Shown here: positions 48,523-59,114 of the stretch, piece after piece
How positions within the stretch are numbered: the first letter of the stretch is position 1
Layout: every line of letters begins with the position of its first letter
Assembly: GCA_963782475.1 (NCBI GenBank)
Contig: CAWAJW010000015.1
Location: forward strand, 682,001 to 746,000
Length of the DNA: 64,000 nt
From: CAVQBP01 sp963782475
Lineage (GTDB): Bacteria > Bacteroidota > Ignavibacteria > Ignavibacteriales > Ignavibacteriaceae
Direction of reading: 5' to 3'
Made by a program: the position numbers and the translations under genes
Notes under the pieces: generated by a model
The model's input: only the letters and a program-made list of their open reading frames with translations
Databases searched by the model: none
What the model was told of the DNA's origin: nothing

Positions 48523-51186
48523 ATGAAAGAAAGCATAAAATCTTTCCATTGTATTAATATGAAAAGCATTATTTATATAAATATTGCATTTTTTCTTCTC
48601 TCAATTTCGTTATATCCCCAGGTTCAAAATAATTTAGAAGAAACGGCTGATGAAGAAAGAGTCGTAGTTCCGGATGAAAACTATAAAGCAGGATGGCTTC
48701 ATAAAATATTTTTCGGTGCACACTGGAGAGATTTATGGTCAACTCCCTTAAAAATAAAAGTTTTGAACCTGGATAAATTTGCCGGCGGCTTAAAGCCTTT
48801 AAAGAAGGGGGGAGGGATGCAGACAAAATCTTTAAGATTAACGGGCAGCGACGGCAGGGAGTATAAATTCAGATCGCTGGATAAAGATCCTTCTAAAGCA
48901 CTCCCCCCGGAATTGCAGGAATCACTTGCGGCCGATGTTTTCCAGGACCAGATTAGTTCGGCAAACCCGGTGGCGCCTCTTATAGTTGCTCCGATTCTAA
49001 ATGCAGTAGGTGTTCTGCAGGCAGTACCTGAACTTTATATTATGCCCGATGATGAAAAACTCGGAGAATTCAGAAAAGAATTCGGCGGAATTGCCGGTAT
49101 GCTTGAAATCCAGCCGAAGATGATGATGAAGATGAAGGATTTGCCGGTTCGGAAAAAATTGTAAGCACCTATAAATTATTTAAAAGACTTGAGAAGAATA
49201 ATGATGAGAGGGTTAAAGCTCCGGAGTTTTTAAAAGCTCGCCTAATTGATATTTATGTGGGAGATTGGGATAGACATGTCGATCAATGGAAATGGGCAAG
49301 GTTCTCAGAAAATGGAAAAAAAATCTGGTATCCGATCCCGCGGGATCGTGATCAGGCATTTTCAAAGTTTGACGGTCTGTTTCCCTGGATTGCTGCTGAA
49401 TCAATAACACAAATGAACAGTTTTTCAGGGTCATTATCCCAAGATCGAATCTTTAACCTGGTCGGGAAGGTATATCGACAGGAGATTCCTTACTTCAATT
49501 GATAAACCTCAATGGGATTCTGTGACCGCCTTTGTAGTAAAGCACCTTACGGATTCCGTTATTGTTGATGCCGTCAGACATATGCCTCCGGAAATGTATC
49601 AGAAAAAAGGAGAATATTTAATCTCAATGTTAAAAGAGCGCAGAAATAATCTCCATGATGCTTCTGAAACTTATTATAGAAATATTTCAAAATATGTTGA
49701 TATATATGGAACCGATAAAGATGAATTTGCAGAAATAAACAGGGTTGATGAAGAGCATGTTGAAGTAACAATCAGCAGAAGAGATAAAAAAACGGGTAAG
49801 CAAAGTGGACCGGTTTTATTCCATAGAATGTTTAATGACGGCTATACAAAAGAAATAAGAATTATGCTTCTCGATGGAGATGATTATGCAATTGTCAGAG
49901 GAGAAGTTAATTCAAGTATTCCGGTAATAATTGCCGGAGACGGAGGTAAAGATGAACTGATTGACAGTTCTCTGGTCAAAGGATATTTATTCGGATTTAT
50001 TCCATTTATATCACAGGCTGAGAAAAAAACTTATTTTTATGATGGAGGAAAGGGAACCAGGTTTGTAAAAGGTGCCGGGACGGTTATCAATAAGAATAAT
50101 AATCTTAAACCGGCAAACGATACAATGAAATATGAACCCCCGGTGCAGGATTGGGGGCATGACTGGCGGTTTATTCCCTGGATCTCAGCAAATCCGGATG
50201 AAGGATTGTTCTTCGGGGGAGGTCCGATCTTATATGAGTTTGGATTCAGGACTTCTCCATATGTTTACAGGATGGAAATGAAGGCTGGATTTGCAGCTAA
50301 ACCGAAGAAATTTAAAGTAAATTATCTGGGCGAATTTTATTCTTTGATTAATGGTCCTAAAATCTCTTTCCATGCTTTCGGATCAGGTTTAGAAGTTCTA
50401 AACTTTTTCGGCTATGGAAATGAGACCAAACGGGATAAAAATCTTGAGAAGATCCATTTTTATAAAGTTAACCAGAAAGAATTTTTAATTGAGCCGCGGA
50501 TTGAATTTCTTCCAAACAATTATACAAATATATCCTTCGGGGTTTCATTAAAATTTATTTCGACTGAAAAGGAAGGGGAGTCTTTACTTATTCAAAGTCA
50601 GCCTTACGGCTTTAAAGATTTTTTATTAACCGGAATAAATGCCGGAATAAAAATAGACGGAAGAGATAATCCGGTAATTCCCGGCAAAGGATTTTATTTT
50701 GCCGGAGAAGCAGCGGCTTATCCTTCGTTAAGAAAAGAGCAGGGGAGTTTCTCCAAATTAACCGGTGATTTACGCTATTATATATCCGCTTCTTTGCTCC
50801 CTTTATCAGCGCTTGCATTTAGAATATCCGGTGAAAAAAACTTCGGCAGCTATCCTTTCTTCGAATCTGCATTTTTAGGAGGGGAGGGTTCATTAAGAGG
50901 TTTTCCGAAGAACAGGTTTGCAGGCGACGGAAGTCTTTTGGGGAGTGCAGAATTAAGATTATATCTTTTTAAATTCTTTTTTCAGGTCCCAATTTATTTC
51001 GGAATAACTGCGCTTGATGATGTTGGTAAAGTATTTATTTCAGGTTCGGAATCTAAGCTTTGGCATAACGCTTACGGCGGAGGCATCTGGATTTCTGTTA
51101 TTAATCCGGGATTTTTATTCTCTTTAAATTATACCCGGTCTGCTGAAGACTCAGGTATCTATTTTACAAGCGGTTTTTCTTTCTAA
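48523..51186 (+). CDS. Omp85/BamA-type barrel protein with large N-terminal domain (two frameshifts)
   Basis: Restored length ~890 residues. A signal peptide (inner ATG at 48559 is also possible as start) leads to an N-terminal region (about 40-330) with a GDWDRHVDQWKW motif and then IPRDRDQAFSKFDG, which look like the catalytic loop and metal site of HipA/FAM20-like kinases. The rest is a surface-antigen/Omp85 barrel ending with the LRGF signature (GSLRGFPKNRF). Breaks near 49115 (missing base; the restored frame has an acidic EDDDEDEG) and 49446 (extra base). Outer-membrane location expected. It follows the HD-PycTM gene by 115 nt. Confidence 0.75.
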
Positions 51187-51257
51187 CATTAATAATATTT
51201 CAATCCGGCTTTGTTCCGATAAATTATTGATTTATCAAACTTCGCCGGAAAGTTTTT

Positions 51258-52101
51258 TTAATCTTTCAAATCATATATAGTAATAGTCCCATCACCTTTT
51301 CCCCCTTCGTCCGATATTAACATTTTCATCTCTTTTGTAAATGTTAATCCTTCAGGCTGGTTATGAATTTTCCCCGGCAGAGATATTCCGTTTAATACTT
51401 TTCCTTCCGGTGATATTTCAACCAGAGCTTTTACATGGGAACTAAGTATAAAAAATGTAGCTGTTTTTGAATTATACTCAATTGATGAAGGGGAAAAATT
51501 TTTTAACCCGTATTTTTTATCAAGAAGTTTAAGAGATATAAGAAACCGAGGTTTGGATAACAAATTTTTTTCTTTAAGATTAAAAGAATAAACAGCGCGG
51601 TATCCTTTTAAATTTCTCCCCGGATAGCTTTTGCAGGCAATCAGCAGGGAATTAGTCAGCGGATCATAACATAATCCTTCAATATTATAGCTGGCGGTTA
51701 ATCCGGTTTTATATATTTTACTTTGCTGAACTTTTCCCATTGCCGGCTTCCTTGAATTCGTAAATGTTACCTGAGCTTGTTATGAGATAAAACTCATCTT
51801 TAACTATTGCAATCCCTTCAAAGTCGCGGTTTGGAATTTTCTTCCCGATAGAGAAACGTTTAACGATTTTTCCTTCTTTATAATTTAATTGATAGACAAT
51901 TCCTCTTTCATCATCATGAGTGAAGATCCTGCCGTCTTCCGCTGCAGCCAGTCCTGATATCTCTTTTAAATAAGAGGATAATTTTAACTGTTTCGGATTC
52001 TTATAGTTATAATCATTTAAATGCGGCTGCGGTAATATACAATCATTGGTAATCAAGAGGATTAAAATTATCTTTAGAAAAGTTTTTAGTCTCAATTTCA
52101 T
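51258..52101 (-). CDS. SdiA-regulated-like beta-propeller lipoprotein/secreted protein (frameshift at 51732-51738)
   Basis: Restored length ~280 residues. N-terminal hydrophobic signal (LKTFLKIILILLITNDCILPQ, with a Cys that could be lipidated) then a propeller-like protein with LKEISGLAAAEDG, FEGIAIVKDEFYLITSSG, EGLCYDPLTNSLLIACK and QPEGLTFTKEMKMLISDEG, repeated blade motifs of the SdiA-regulated family. The two frames join in a GGGAAAA run where one base must go. Periplasmic or outer-membrane; function unknown. It is 12 nt downstream of the cyclase-TPR gene on the same strand. Confidence 0.75.
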
Positions 52102-52112
52102 TCTAAAAATTA

Positions 52113-54065
52113 TTATTGTTCGAGACCAGTTCTTCTGATAAGCTCTTTAAAACGGGGATCGGAATGAACGTCTTTCCATCCAGGATTTTTACCTATAAAA
52201 AGAATACCTCCGTTTCTTTCTTCGGCTGCTTTTTCAAGATAATAAAACACTTTATCATAATCTTTTAATCCTTTGTAGATAAGCGCATAATCAAGATTCA
52301 GCGGGATATCGGGTTCTGCTTTTTCTCTTTCTTTAATTTTATTTATACATTCTTCAGCAGCCTCTTTATTTCCCATTAAAGCATAGGCAAACCCGATAGG
52401 AGCCTGCCCTTTGAATCCTTTTAAATCGTCGCCGCACTGCCTCCTGGCTTCTTCAAATAAGCCGAGCGCTTTTTCGAAATTCCCTTCAAATAAATAAACA
52501 AATCCCAGGTTCCATATTGCGCTCCTGAACTCAGGATTTAATTCCAAAGTTCTCTTAAATTGATTTTCTGCATCATCAAATCTGTTTGCGAAAAGAAGAT
52601 TCTCTCCCAGAGCATTATTTATAATTAATGATAAAGGATCAAGGTTATGAGCTTTTATGGTTTCTTCAAGACAATCATCTATTTTCCCCAAAGCCCTGTA
52701 ATAATATGAAAAAGCATAATGAACATAAACCGCACCGGGATTTAATTCTCTTGCGGTTTTCAAAGATTTCAAGGCGCCATTCCAATCCCAATCATAAAAA
52801 ATTTTTACAAGTGCCAGTGAAATGTGGGATTCGGTAATATTGCTGTCTTTTTCTAAAGCTGCCAAGGCATACTGTTTTGCATTTTCATATGCGGTTATTG
52901 GTTTCATATTCCCAGTAGCGGCCAAAACCAGGTAGCTGTTCGATAAGCCTGAATAAGGAAGGGCAAAATTTTCTTCTTTTCTAATTGCTTCTTTGAAGAA
53001 TGTAATTGACTTGGAAAGATCTTCGGGAGTCCACTTATTAAAATAAAATATCCCTTTTAAGTAATCGTTATATGCTACAAGATTGCTAGTCGGCGTTTTT
53101 ACCATGCATTCACCGGCAGAATCGCCTGCAAATCTTTCCCTCATCTTATTTGCAATTTTCCTCGAAATTTCATCCTGAACCTGGAATATATCCTCAAGAT
53201 TTCTGTTGAAGACATCAGACCATAAATGATAACCATCCTTGGTATTAATCAATTGTGCAGTAATTCTAACCATGCTGCCCGATTTTCTCACGCTTCCTTC
53301 CAAAACAAAATTTACATTTAATTTGTTTCCTATTTCCCGTATATCTTCATTCTTTCCTTTAAATGCAAAAGATGAAGTCCTTGATGTAACTTTCAATCCT
53401 TCGATCTTTGTTAAAGCATTTAAAATCTCTTCAGTAATTCCGTCGCTGAAATATTCATTTTCTGGATCTGTGCTCATATTAATAAAGGGGAGGACAGCAA
53501 TACTGTTTTTTTCTTTATAACCTTCCTTAATTTTTAATTGAAGCTGGGAGGGGACCTTTAACCCGGGATTTGTTAAAGCAAAAATTTCAATCGGCTCCAT
53601 AACATTTTTTAATTGGTAGCTTCCCATAGATTCAGCTAATAATGTAGGATAGTTTTTTATTTCTCCGTATAATTTGTCGGAAATTAAAACAGCGCCTGAA
53701 ATTGAAAGAGCCTCGATCCTTGATGCAATATTAACCCCGTCGCCGTAAACACCTTCATCATCATATACAATATCCCCTGAATGTATTCCAATTCTTAAAG
53801 GTATAACCGGTTCCTTTTGGAGTTCCCTTTGTATTTCAACCGCACATAAAACCGATTCTATGGCACTGCCGAATATTATTAAAGTACCGTCCCCGTAGTA
53901 CTGTAAAATTCGACCTTGATGTTTGGTTATGATTTCTTCTAAAACGCTTCTATGCCGGTCCCTAAGGGCTTTGGCTTTTTTTTCATCTTTCTGCATTAAA
54001 GCCGTATAGCCAACCATATCCGTAAACATTATGGCAGCCAGCATCCTGATAGATGAAATACTCAT
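52113..54065 (-). CDS. Class III nucleotidyl cyclase with TolB-like and TPR domains
   Basis: 650 residues. Cyclase domain (1-170) with metal aspartates D16 (FTDMVGY) and D59 (YYGDGTL), and N112/R116 (YGDGVNIASR); the base-selecting position holds Gln55 instead of Lys. A FlgO/TolB-like domain (about 185-320, IAVLPFINMSTDPENEYFSDG) follows, then about seven TPR repeats to the C-terminus (DNALGENLLFANRFDDAENQF, WNLGFVYLFEGNFEKAL). No membrane helix is seen, so cytosolic. Layout is common in bacteria; the TPR part may bind partners that control activity. Confidence 0.9.
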   Translation of the reverse strand: MSISSIRMLAAIMFTDMVGYTALMQKDEKKAKALRDRHRSVLEEIITKHQGRILQYYGDGTLIIFGSAIESVLCAVEIQRELQKEPVIPLRIGIHSGDIVYDDEGVYGDGVNIASRIEALSISGAVLISDKLYGEIKNYPTLLAESMGSYQLKNVMEPIEIFALTNPGLKVPSQLQLKIKEGYKEKNSIAVLPFINMSTDPENEYFSDGITEEILNALTKIEGLKVTSRTSSFAFKGKNEDIREIGNKLNVNFVLEGSVRKSGSMVRITAQLINTKDGYHLWSDVFNRNLEDIFQVQDEISRKIANKMRERFAGDSAGECMVKTPTSNLVAYNDYLKGIFYFNKWTPEDLSKSITFFKEAIRKEENFALPYSGLSNSYLVLAATGNMKPITAYENAKQYALAALEKDSNITESHISLALVKIFYDWDWNGALKSLKTARELNPGAVYVHYAFSYYYRALGKIDDCLEETIKAHNLDPLSLIINNALGENLLFANRFDDAENQFKRTLELNPEFRSAIWNLGFVYLFEGNFEKALGLFEEARRQCGDDLKGFKGQAPIGFAYALMGNKEAAEECINKIKEREKAEPDIPLNLDYALIYKGLKDYDKVFYYLEKAAEERNGGILFIGKNPGWKDVHSDPRFKELIRRTGLEQ

Positions 54066-54237
54066 TCGAGAACTTCTAATTAAAAGTAAAAGAAAAGCAG
54101 AGATTTTATTTCAAATTTAATTTTTAATATAGTTAACTTCAAACCGCTTATCAAAAAGTTAAATTCAAAAAATTTTTATACCGGTAATTATGCGGTTTAA
54201 ATAAGAGAGTGAATTCCGGTGCAGAATATCAAATGCA

Positions 54238-54936
54238 TCAAGACATACCATGTTTCCATCCGATTTTGACAAGCCACCAGTTCATCGGGTAAGTAACTAT
54301 TGCTCCAACTAATAATCCTAACGAACCAAAGCCCCAGAAAGCCGCAGTATCAGGCTCCGGCGGATATCCGGCAACTTCAGGAGTAATAAATTTCATCACT
54401 AAACCCATACCAAGCATAACAGTTATCATTGAAAAAAACTCGGCTCTCCCTCCTTTCAGCAAAGATGCAAAAGGAGAATTACCCATCTTTCTCATTGCAA
54501 TATATTGGAAAATAAACCATCCGAATGCAAAACCCACGGCATATTCAAACCAGAATTCCGTCCAGAATTCAAAGCTGAGTATTCTTGATATTACCATTGC
54601 GGTCATTATACCAAGACCGTCACCTCCTACACAATGAATAACAGAACCGATAACTTTTTTCCAGGTTACGGAGACGAATTTATGATGAACCTTTTTTGCT
54701 TCTTCTCCCGATATATTCTGAATTCCCGGCGGACGGCAGCTTATAACATAAAGCCAAAAACCAATTACAGAGAAAAAAATAATTATTACTATCCACCCCG
54801 GCTTTAAAGCAAGGTTTACATTTGTGTTTACATATATTTCATCGTTTAATGTCCATCCGGCTGCAAATATTCCAATTCCATACCAGGCAATTACGAAATA
54901 GGGATTCATTAAAAAATTAAGGAAAGATAGATCCAT
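54238..54936 (-). CDS. DUF4396 membrane protein
   Basis: About 232 residues from the ATG at 54936; an upstream ATG in frame (55008) would add a charged leader with no conserved features. Helices with IHCVGGDGLGIMTAM and a C-terminal MNWWLVKIGWKHGM, which match DUF4396, a family often found near or fused to copper-handling proteins. Conserved His/Trp residues suggest metal or redox chemistry in the membrane; function not established. Its nearest metal genes here are the cus cluster and a downstream cytochrome c. Confidence 0.75.
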   Translation of the reverse strand: MDLSFLNFLMNPYFVIAWYGIGIFAAGWTLNDEIYVNTNVNLALKPGWIVIIIFFSVIGFWLYVISCRPPGIQNISGEEAKKVHHKFVSVTWKKVIGSVIHCVGGDGLGIMTAMVISRILSFEFWTEFWFEYAVGFAFGWFIFQYIAMRKMGNSPFASLLKGGRAEFFSMITVMLGMGLVMKFITPEVAGYPPEPDTAAFWGFGSLGLLVGAIVTYPMNWWLVKIGWKHGMS

Positions 54937-55008
54937 TTTTATTTTATTATTTGTTCGTTTTTTTTTAAAATAATCACTTATGAAAGAATTTACATTGACT
55001 CGAATCAA

Positions 55009-55258
55009 TACAGCTGCATATCAATCCAAACTCTATCACATGACTATATTAATTTTCTAAATGATTTCATAAATGTTTAATAAAAAGTTTATATTTAAGT
55101 CCGGAAATTAGAGATGAATTATTTAATAAAATCCTTTGCGGATTAGTCGTTAAGGGTTTACTATTGATAAAAAAGATAAAATATTTTAATAACTTACATT
55201 ACGCATTATCCTTCAAGGTTTTGCGTAAGGTGAGTTAATAATAAACCATTATATATTT
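55009..55258. other. Intergenic region with a TTACGCA mini-element
   Basis: 250 bp, no gene. At 55199-55228 a 30-bp unit has TTACGCA and TGCGTAA ends around ATCCTTCAAGGT, linking it to the elements at 19102 and 45086. Confidence 0.45.
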
Positions 55259-55711
55259 ATGAAGCTATTATTTTCGATATTGTTAATTTATTCTTGTCTA
55301 ATCATGGGACAGAATAAAAAAAATGGTGAAACAAAAAACCAGACAACTGCAAAGAAGGATTCCTCTACTGTGTGGATTGCTCCGAAATCAGCTGATAAGG
55401 TAAAGAACCCCTTAGCGGGAATAATTGAAGCCACACACAAAGGAGAAAATTTATTTGTCCAGAATTGTACGGAATGCCACGGGATGACAGGGAGAGGTGA
55501 CGGTCCTACTGCAGATATGCTTGATACTAAACCTGCAAATTTATCTTCGGCGAAAGTCCAAAGGGAGAGTGACGGTGCGCTATTCTGGAAAATAAGTGAA
55601 GGGAAAGGTGCAATGGCTTCATATAAAAATGTTTTTTCCGGCGATCAAATATGGCAACTGGTAAACTATATCAGAACTTTAGGGAAAGATCACAGTAAGC
55701 AAAAAAAATAA
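55259..55711 (+). CDS. c-type cytochrome
   Basis: 150 residues, N-terminal signal (1-17; a Cys at 13 could be a lipidation site but the lipobox is poor). Haem motif CTECH at 70-74 with GMTGRGDGPTADMLDTKPANL, a layout typical of cytochrome_CBB3/class I domains, and a Met probably in the KGAMASYKNVF stretch as ligand. Periplasmic electron carrier. Downstream is a low-complexity TTGAAC array (55718-55760). Confidence 0.85.
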   Translation: MKLLFSILLIYSCLIMGQNKKNGETKNQTTAKKDSSTVWIAPKSADKVKNPLAGIIEATHKGENLFVQNCTECHGMTGRGDGPTADMLDTKPANLSSAKVQRESDGALFWKISEGKGAMASYKNVFSGDQIWQLVNYIRTLGKDHSKQKK

Positions 55712-55717
55712 TACCCT

Positions 55718-55760
55718 TAACTTGAACTTGATCTTGAACTTGAACCTGAACTTGAACTAA
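55718..55760. repeat. Degenerate TTGAAC hexamer array
   Basis: About six adjacent units of the form TTGAACT/TTGATCT/TGAACCT; related TTCAAG/TTGAAC units occur at 14961-15045. Confidence 0.7.
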
Positions 55761-55888
55761 CGCATTGTCATCATGGTGTCCCCCCCATGTCTTTCCCGTC
55801 ACATCCATATCAATTATTTTTTGCAATATTTTTAATATAAAATCAAAACATTCCGTTTATATTATCAAAATCATTCAGTGAGGAGTTA

Positions 55889-56476
55889 ATGAAAAAAACA
55901 AAAATATTTGTTGGTATGATTTCTTTGCTGCTGTTTCTATCTTTTATAACAACTGCAGAGGGGCAGCAGAAAGATAATAAGCCGCGTGCAAGTTTAAAAG
56001 CCGGCGTATTTCAGAGAATCGGAGTGGATACCGATATAAATATATCTTACAGCCGGCCCGGGGTAAAAGGAAGAAAAATTTGGGGTGCTTTGGTTCCATA
56101 TGGAATGGCGCCTGGCGATAATGAATCACACAATAAGCCTTTCCCATGGCGCGGCGGTGCTAACGAATGTACAACTATAGAATTTAGTAAGGATGTTACG
56201 GTCAACGGAAATAAATTGCCTGCAGGGAAATATAGTATACAGTTTATTCCGTCTGAAAAAGATTGGGTTGTAATTTTTAATAAGAATACGAAACTATGGG
56301 GCAGTTTCGATTATGACCAAAAAGATGATGCATTGAGGATAAATGTTACCCCGGTTGAAGCACCTTTCCAGGAATGGCTCTCTTATGGTTTTGATAATTT
56401 AGCGGGAACCTCCTGCACTGCATATATGCGGTGGGAAAAATTGAAAGTCCCTTTTAATATTTCAACTGCGGATTAA
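55889..56476 (+). CDS. Secreted DUF2911 protein
   Basis: 195 residues with a signal peptide (cleaved near AEGQQ). The mature domain has ISYSRPGVKGRKIWGALVPYG, WRGGANECTTIEFSKDV, KLPAGKYSIQFIPSE and MRWEKLKVPF, all characteristic of DUF2911. Periplasmic or surface-exposed; function unknown. GAGGAG lies about 6 nt before the ATG. Confidence 0.88.
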   Translation: MKKTKIFVGMISLLLFLSFITTAEGQQKDNKPRASLKAGVFQRIGVDTDINISYSRPGVKGRKIWGALVPYGMAPGDNESHNKPFPWRGGANECTTIEFSKDVTVNGNKLPAGKYSIQFIPSEKDWVVIFNKNTKLWGSFDYDQKDDALRINVTPVEAPFQEWLSYGFDNLAGTSCTAYMRWEKLKVPFNISTAD

Positions 56477-56782
56477 AGAATTGTAATTCAGGATATCATT
56501 TATAATCTGCATTTTTTGTAAAATTAATAAATCAGCTTTATTGCTCCGAAAGTTGTAATTCTAAAAAAGTAAAAAATTATCAATTTGGAAAACATTCGGA
56601 ACAGCTGAGGAAGCTTTAATAGAAGCTTTGAAGGAATAGTAAATAAGATGCTATTCCTTCTTTATTATATAATCGGGCGAAAAAAAATATTTTGAAGATA
56701 TATTGAGATAAAAGCCGGCAGCAGAGGAGAGTATTTCTGCAGCTTTAAATTCAGTTATTAGTTTAACCGGAATAGAGTTCTA
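56477..56782. other. Intergenic region between convergent genes
   Basis: 306 bp without a gene. A hairpin GAAGGAATAG (56630-56639)/CTATTCCTTC (56651-56660) followed by TTTATT is a likely terminator; nothing else is recognised. Confidence 0.55.
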
Positions 56783-58072
56783 TTATGCTCCTTTAGTATC
56801 CTCCACAGGAATTGGTTCCTTAAGGTCGCTGCGAATGCTTGTTAAGGTAATATTTTTAATTTTAAATATGCCGTAAATCCCCGCTATTATAGCTGCAAGC
56901 CCGCTTACTGTTAAACCCCACCTTGGAGAAGCATACTCACCAATCCATCCAATTATTAATCCTCCTATTGGTGTTGAACCTAAAAATGCAATAGACCAAA
57001 GAGACATAACCCTGCTTCTCATATTAGGTGCACTTTCAAGCTGGAGCATAGTTTCACCGTATGAAGTAAACTGTATTAAAAAAATTCCTACTATTATCAT
57101 CATTAAAATTGCAGTATGGATTGTCGGCGCCAATGCGGTTAATAAAATAGAGCTTCCGAAAAAGAAAGAAGTATAAATTAAATTTTTGGGGATTATATTC
57201 TTTCTCCCGGCAATTAAAATACCCCCTATAACTGCCCCGATTCCCATTGCTGTATTCAGAAGTGCATAACCGTCCGCATTTGTTTTAAATGTATACTTAG
57301 CAAAAATGGGAAGGTTTACCTGAAACTCAAAAGTTAGTGTTCCTACAATAGCGACCATAACTAATAAGTTCTTTAAAAGCGGTTTGCTGTTCACATATTT
57401 TAATCCCTCCTTCAGCTGTCCTCTTGCTCTTTTTACCGGTTCAACTGAGAGAAATTCCCGGCTGCGCATCATGAAAAGAGATATTAAAACTGCCACATAT
57501 GATGCGGCATTTATGAAGAAGCAGGGCGCCAGTCCAAAAGCAGCAATTATAGCCCCTGCTATCGCAGGTCCTATTATCCGGCTGAGATTGAATGCAGTAG
57601 AAAAGAGTGTAACAGCATTGCTCAGTTCGCTGCTTCCAACCATTTCCATTACAAATGTCCGCCTGGTTGGATTATCAATTGCATTAACCAGCCCTAGTAA
57701 TGAAGCCAGAATATAAATCATCCAAAGTTTTATTGTATTGGTAGCAACAAGAATTCCAAGAATAAAGGCAAGTAAAGAGGAGGTTGTCTGTGTAAAGTAT
57801 AATATTTTCCGCTTTGAAAGCCTGTCGGCAATAACACCTCCCATTGCTCCGAAAAGCAGCACGGGGAGAAATTGAAGTGCAGTTACAAATCCCAGCGCAG
57901 TACCTGAATTTGTTAGTTTTAGAACCAGCCATGCCTGCCCGATCGTCTGCATCCAAGTACCTGAAAGAGAAATGCTCTGACCGATAAAGTAGAGACGGTA
58001 ATTACGAATCTTTAAGGATGAGAATGTGCTGTGATTAAACTTTTTTATATAAGAGAGTATACGGCTTTTCAT
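56783..58072 (-). CDS. MFS exporter, EntS/MFS_3-like
   Basis: 429 residues with about 12 membrane helices. Starts with a NYRLYFIGQSISLSGTWMQ helix typical of MFS_3 proteins, contains motif A GGVIADRLSKRK between helices 2 and 3, and IDNPTRRTFVMEM in the central loop. This subfamily includes siderophore and drug exporters such as EntS; substrate unknown. Divergent from the LuxR-type regulator gene, whose start lies 159 nt away. Confidence 0.9.
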   Translation of the reverse strand: MKSRILSYIKKFNHSTFSSLKIRNYRLYFIGQSISLSGTWMQTIGQAWLVLKLTNSGTALGFVTALQFLPVLLFGAMGGVIADRLSKRKILYFTQTTSSLLAFILGILVATNTIKLWMIYILASLLGLVNAIDNPTRRTFVMEMVGSSELSNAVTLFSTAFNLSRIIGPAIAGAIIAAFGLAPCFFINAASYVAVLISLFMMRSREFLSVEPVKRARGQLKEGLKYVNSKPLLKNLLVMVAIVGTLTFEFQVNLPIFAKYTFKTNADGYALLNTAMGIGAVIGGILIAGRKNIIPKNLIYTSFFFGSSILLTALAPTIHTAILMMIIVGIFLIQFTSYGETMLQLESAPNMRSRVMSLWSIAFLGSTPIGGLIIGWIGEYASPRWGLTVSGLAAIIAGIYGIFKIKNITLTSIRSDLKEPIPVEDTKGA

Positions 58073-58231
58073 TAAGATATTATATAAAATCTAAATTATT
58101 TATACCGGCATAAAAATACAAAAGATAATTATAAGAAATCTTTATATCATTTTAATTGAGGCAGCATCCTGCATAACTTGAAGTAATAGCAGTCATTATT
58201 TATATTTAATCTAAATAATAAAAGATTAATT

Positions 58232-58876
58232 ATGACTGAAATAGTGACGGTTGATAATAGTTTTTTAATCAGGCAGGGTTTAAAAAGTATTGTTGAAAAT
58301 AATTCATTTAAGATAACGGGAGAAATCAAAAGCGGCCCGGAATTTTGGGTCAGGATCCAGGAATTAAAGCCGGATATACTTATACTTGGAAATAATTATG
58401 AGAATATTGTCAACATAAATGAATTATCGAAGGTTCAGCTTGTATCAAAAAAGACAAAATTAATAATTATCTCCGACGGGAAGGAAAACGGGAAAATCTT
58501 AAATGCTATTAAGCTGGGAGCAATTGGTTATTTAACAGAAGAATGCAGCGGCGAGGAAATATTAAAAGCAGTCGATTCGGTATCCAAAGGAGAGAAGTTC
58601 TTCTGCAATAAAATATTGGATCTCATTCTCGAAAAGAAATTTGAAAATGAAGCATCTGAAGAAATGAAGGATAATTTAACGGAAAGAGAGATAGAAATAA
58701 TTAAGCTCATTACCGATAAATATTCAAACCAGGAAATTGCTGAAAAATTGTTCATAAGCATTCATACCGTTTATACTCACAGGAAAAACATAATGAAAAA
58801 GCTTCAGCTTAAATCACCGGTTGAATTGATTTTGTATGCAATTGATTCGGGTATAATTCAGCCCTACCAAAATTAG
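58232..58876 (+). CDS. LuxR/NarL-type regulator with atypical receiver domain
   Basis: 214 residues. Receiver-like domain 1-120 and LuxR-type HTH at about 148-200 (NLTEREIEIIKLITDKYSNQEIAEKLF). The acidic pocket begins normally (TVDN), but the phospho-acceptor Asp expected after PDILIL is Gly53, and the conserved Lys after IGYL is replaced (TEE), so it probably cannot be phosphorylated in the usual way. No sensor kinase gene is nearby. Likely a DNA-binding regulator controlled by expression, ligand or partner; the divergent MFS gene and the downstream FTR1 gene are candidate targets. Confidence 0.85.
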   Translation: MTEIVTVDNSFLIRQGLKSIVENNSFKITGEIKSGPEFWVRIQELKPDILILGNNYENIVNINELSKVQLVSKKTKLIIISDGKENGKILNAIKLGAIGYLTEECSGEEILKAVDSVSKGEKFFCNKILDLILEKKFENEASEEMKDNLTEREIEIIKLITDKYSNQEIAEKLFISIHTVYTHRKNIMKKLQLKSPVELILYAIDSGIIQPYQN

Positions 58877-59114
58877 GTATAACTATTACCTAAAACTTAC
58901 ATATTAATTTACCCAACAGAGCTATTGCCTGAATTAAGTAAATACAATACTTTTATTATTAAAATTCAATCTTAATTAAATTAAGGTTTTAAATTACGGC
59001 AGCAGCTTTAATATTAAAAAATATATCAGATGCTGAACAGCCGTATCAATTATATATAATAAAATAATTTATTTAATCTATTTTGGAATAAACTAAAATC
59101 TATAACCGGGATCG

